Assembly (NCBI GenBank): GCA_014379065.1
Contig: JACMMM010000626.1
Span: 1 to 5,022, forward strand
Direction: 5' to 3'
Origin: Saprospiraceae bacterium
GTDB taxonomy: Bacteria; Bacteroidota; Bacteroidia; Chitinophagales; Saprospiraceae
Length of the DNA: 5,022 nucleotides
The notes below the pieces were generated by a model, which was given only the letters and a program-made list of their open reading frames with translations, made no database searches and was not told where the DNA came from. Shown in pieces: positions 4,945 through 5,022 of this stretch. The first letter of the stretch is position 1; each line of letters starts with the position of its first letter. The translations under genes and the position numbers were made by a program.

Positions 4945-5022
4945 CTATTGTGCATATTGCTGCGCGTTGCTCCACAGCAGCAAGGGTTTTGGGTCAAATT
5001 GCTTCCAGTCTAGGTTTTGGGC
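4945..5022 (-). CDS. C-terminal end of an unidentified upstream gene
   Basis: One minus-strand frame is open from the right edge to TAG at 4947-4945, giving 25 residues that end WSNAQQYAQ. The other two minus-strand frames meet a stop within about 36 nt of the edge. The residue mix (LDWKQFDPKP, then LLLW) looks like a plausible protein tail, and the position fits a gene in the same orientation ending 75 bp before the dehydrogenase ATG. No family can be recognised from so short a tail, and a chance open frame of this length is possible. Confidence 0.45.
   Translation of the reverse strand, partial: AQNLDWKQFDPKPLLLWSNAQQYAQ

Overview
The window looks like part of a surface-polysaccharide (O-antigen or capsule) nucleotide-sugar locus from a free-living bacterium, most likely a member of the Bacteroidota. 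That placement is inference. It rests on the wording of the four enzymes as I remember the families, on the lack of Shine-Dalgarno sequences before the starts, and on the repeat-rich intergenic DNA. No 16S or other marker is present. All genes lie on the minus strand, so transcription runs from the right edge to the left edge.

Layout in transcription order: (1) 4945-5022, the last 25 codons of an unidentified gene that enters from the right; (2) 3580-4869, a TviB/WbpO-type UDP-N-acetylhexosamine 6-dehydrogenase; (3) 2151-3299, a WbpE/WlbC-type PLP sugar aminotransferase; (4) 1664-2086, a decayed retropepsin-like gene with an in-frame stop and a damaged active-site motif; (5) 695-1657, a WlbA/WbpB-type UDP-GlcNAcA 3-dehydrogenase that starts with TTG; (6) 1-515, the N-terminal half of a WbpP/TviC-type UDP-GlcNAc(A) 4-epimerase that runs off the left edge.

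The enzymes fit together. C6 oxidation of UDP-GlcNAc gives UDP-GlcNAcA, C3 oxidation gives the 3-keto sugar, transamination gives UDP-GlcNAc3NA, and the 4-epimerase can supply galacto-configured sugars from UDP-GlcNAc or UDP-GlcNAcA. The N-acetyltransferase (WlbB/WbpD) that normally finishes the 2,3-diacetamido uronic acid is not in the window.

The most unusual part is the DNA between and inside the genes. Several gene junctions have been colonised by short repeats in an ordered way. Phased 7-bp tandem arrays sit 10-11 nt upstream of two start codons and overlap a third. Palindromic or inverted repeats contain or touch the stop codons of all three complete enzyme genes. A further 35-bp near-perfect palindrome lies in frame inside the aminotransferase and adds about 12 codons close to the active-site lysine. 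I see no CRISPR array, tRNA, rRNA, transposase or defence gene.
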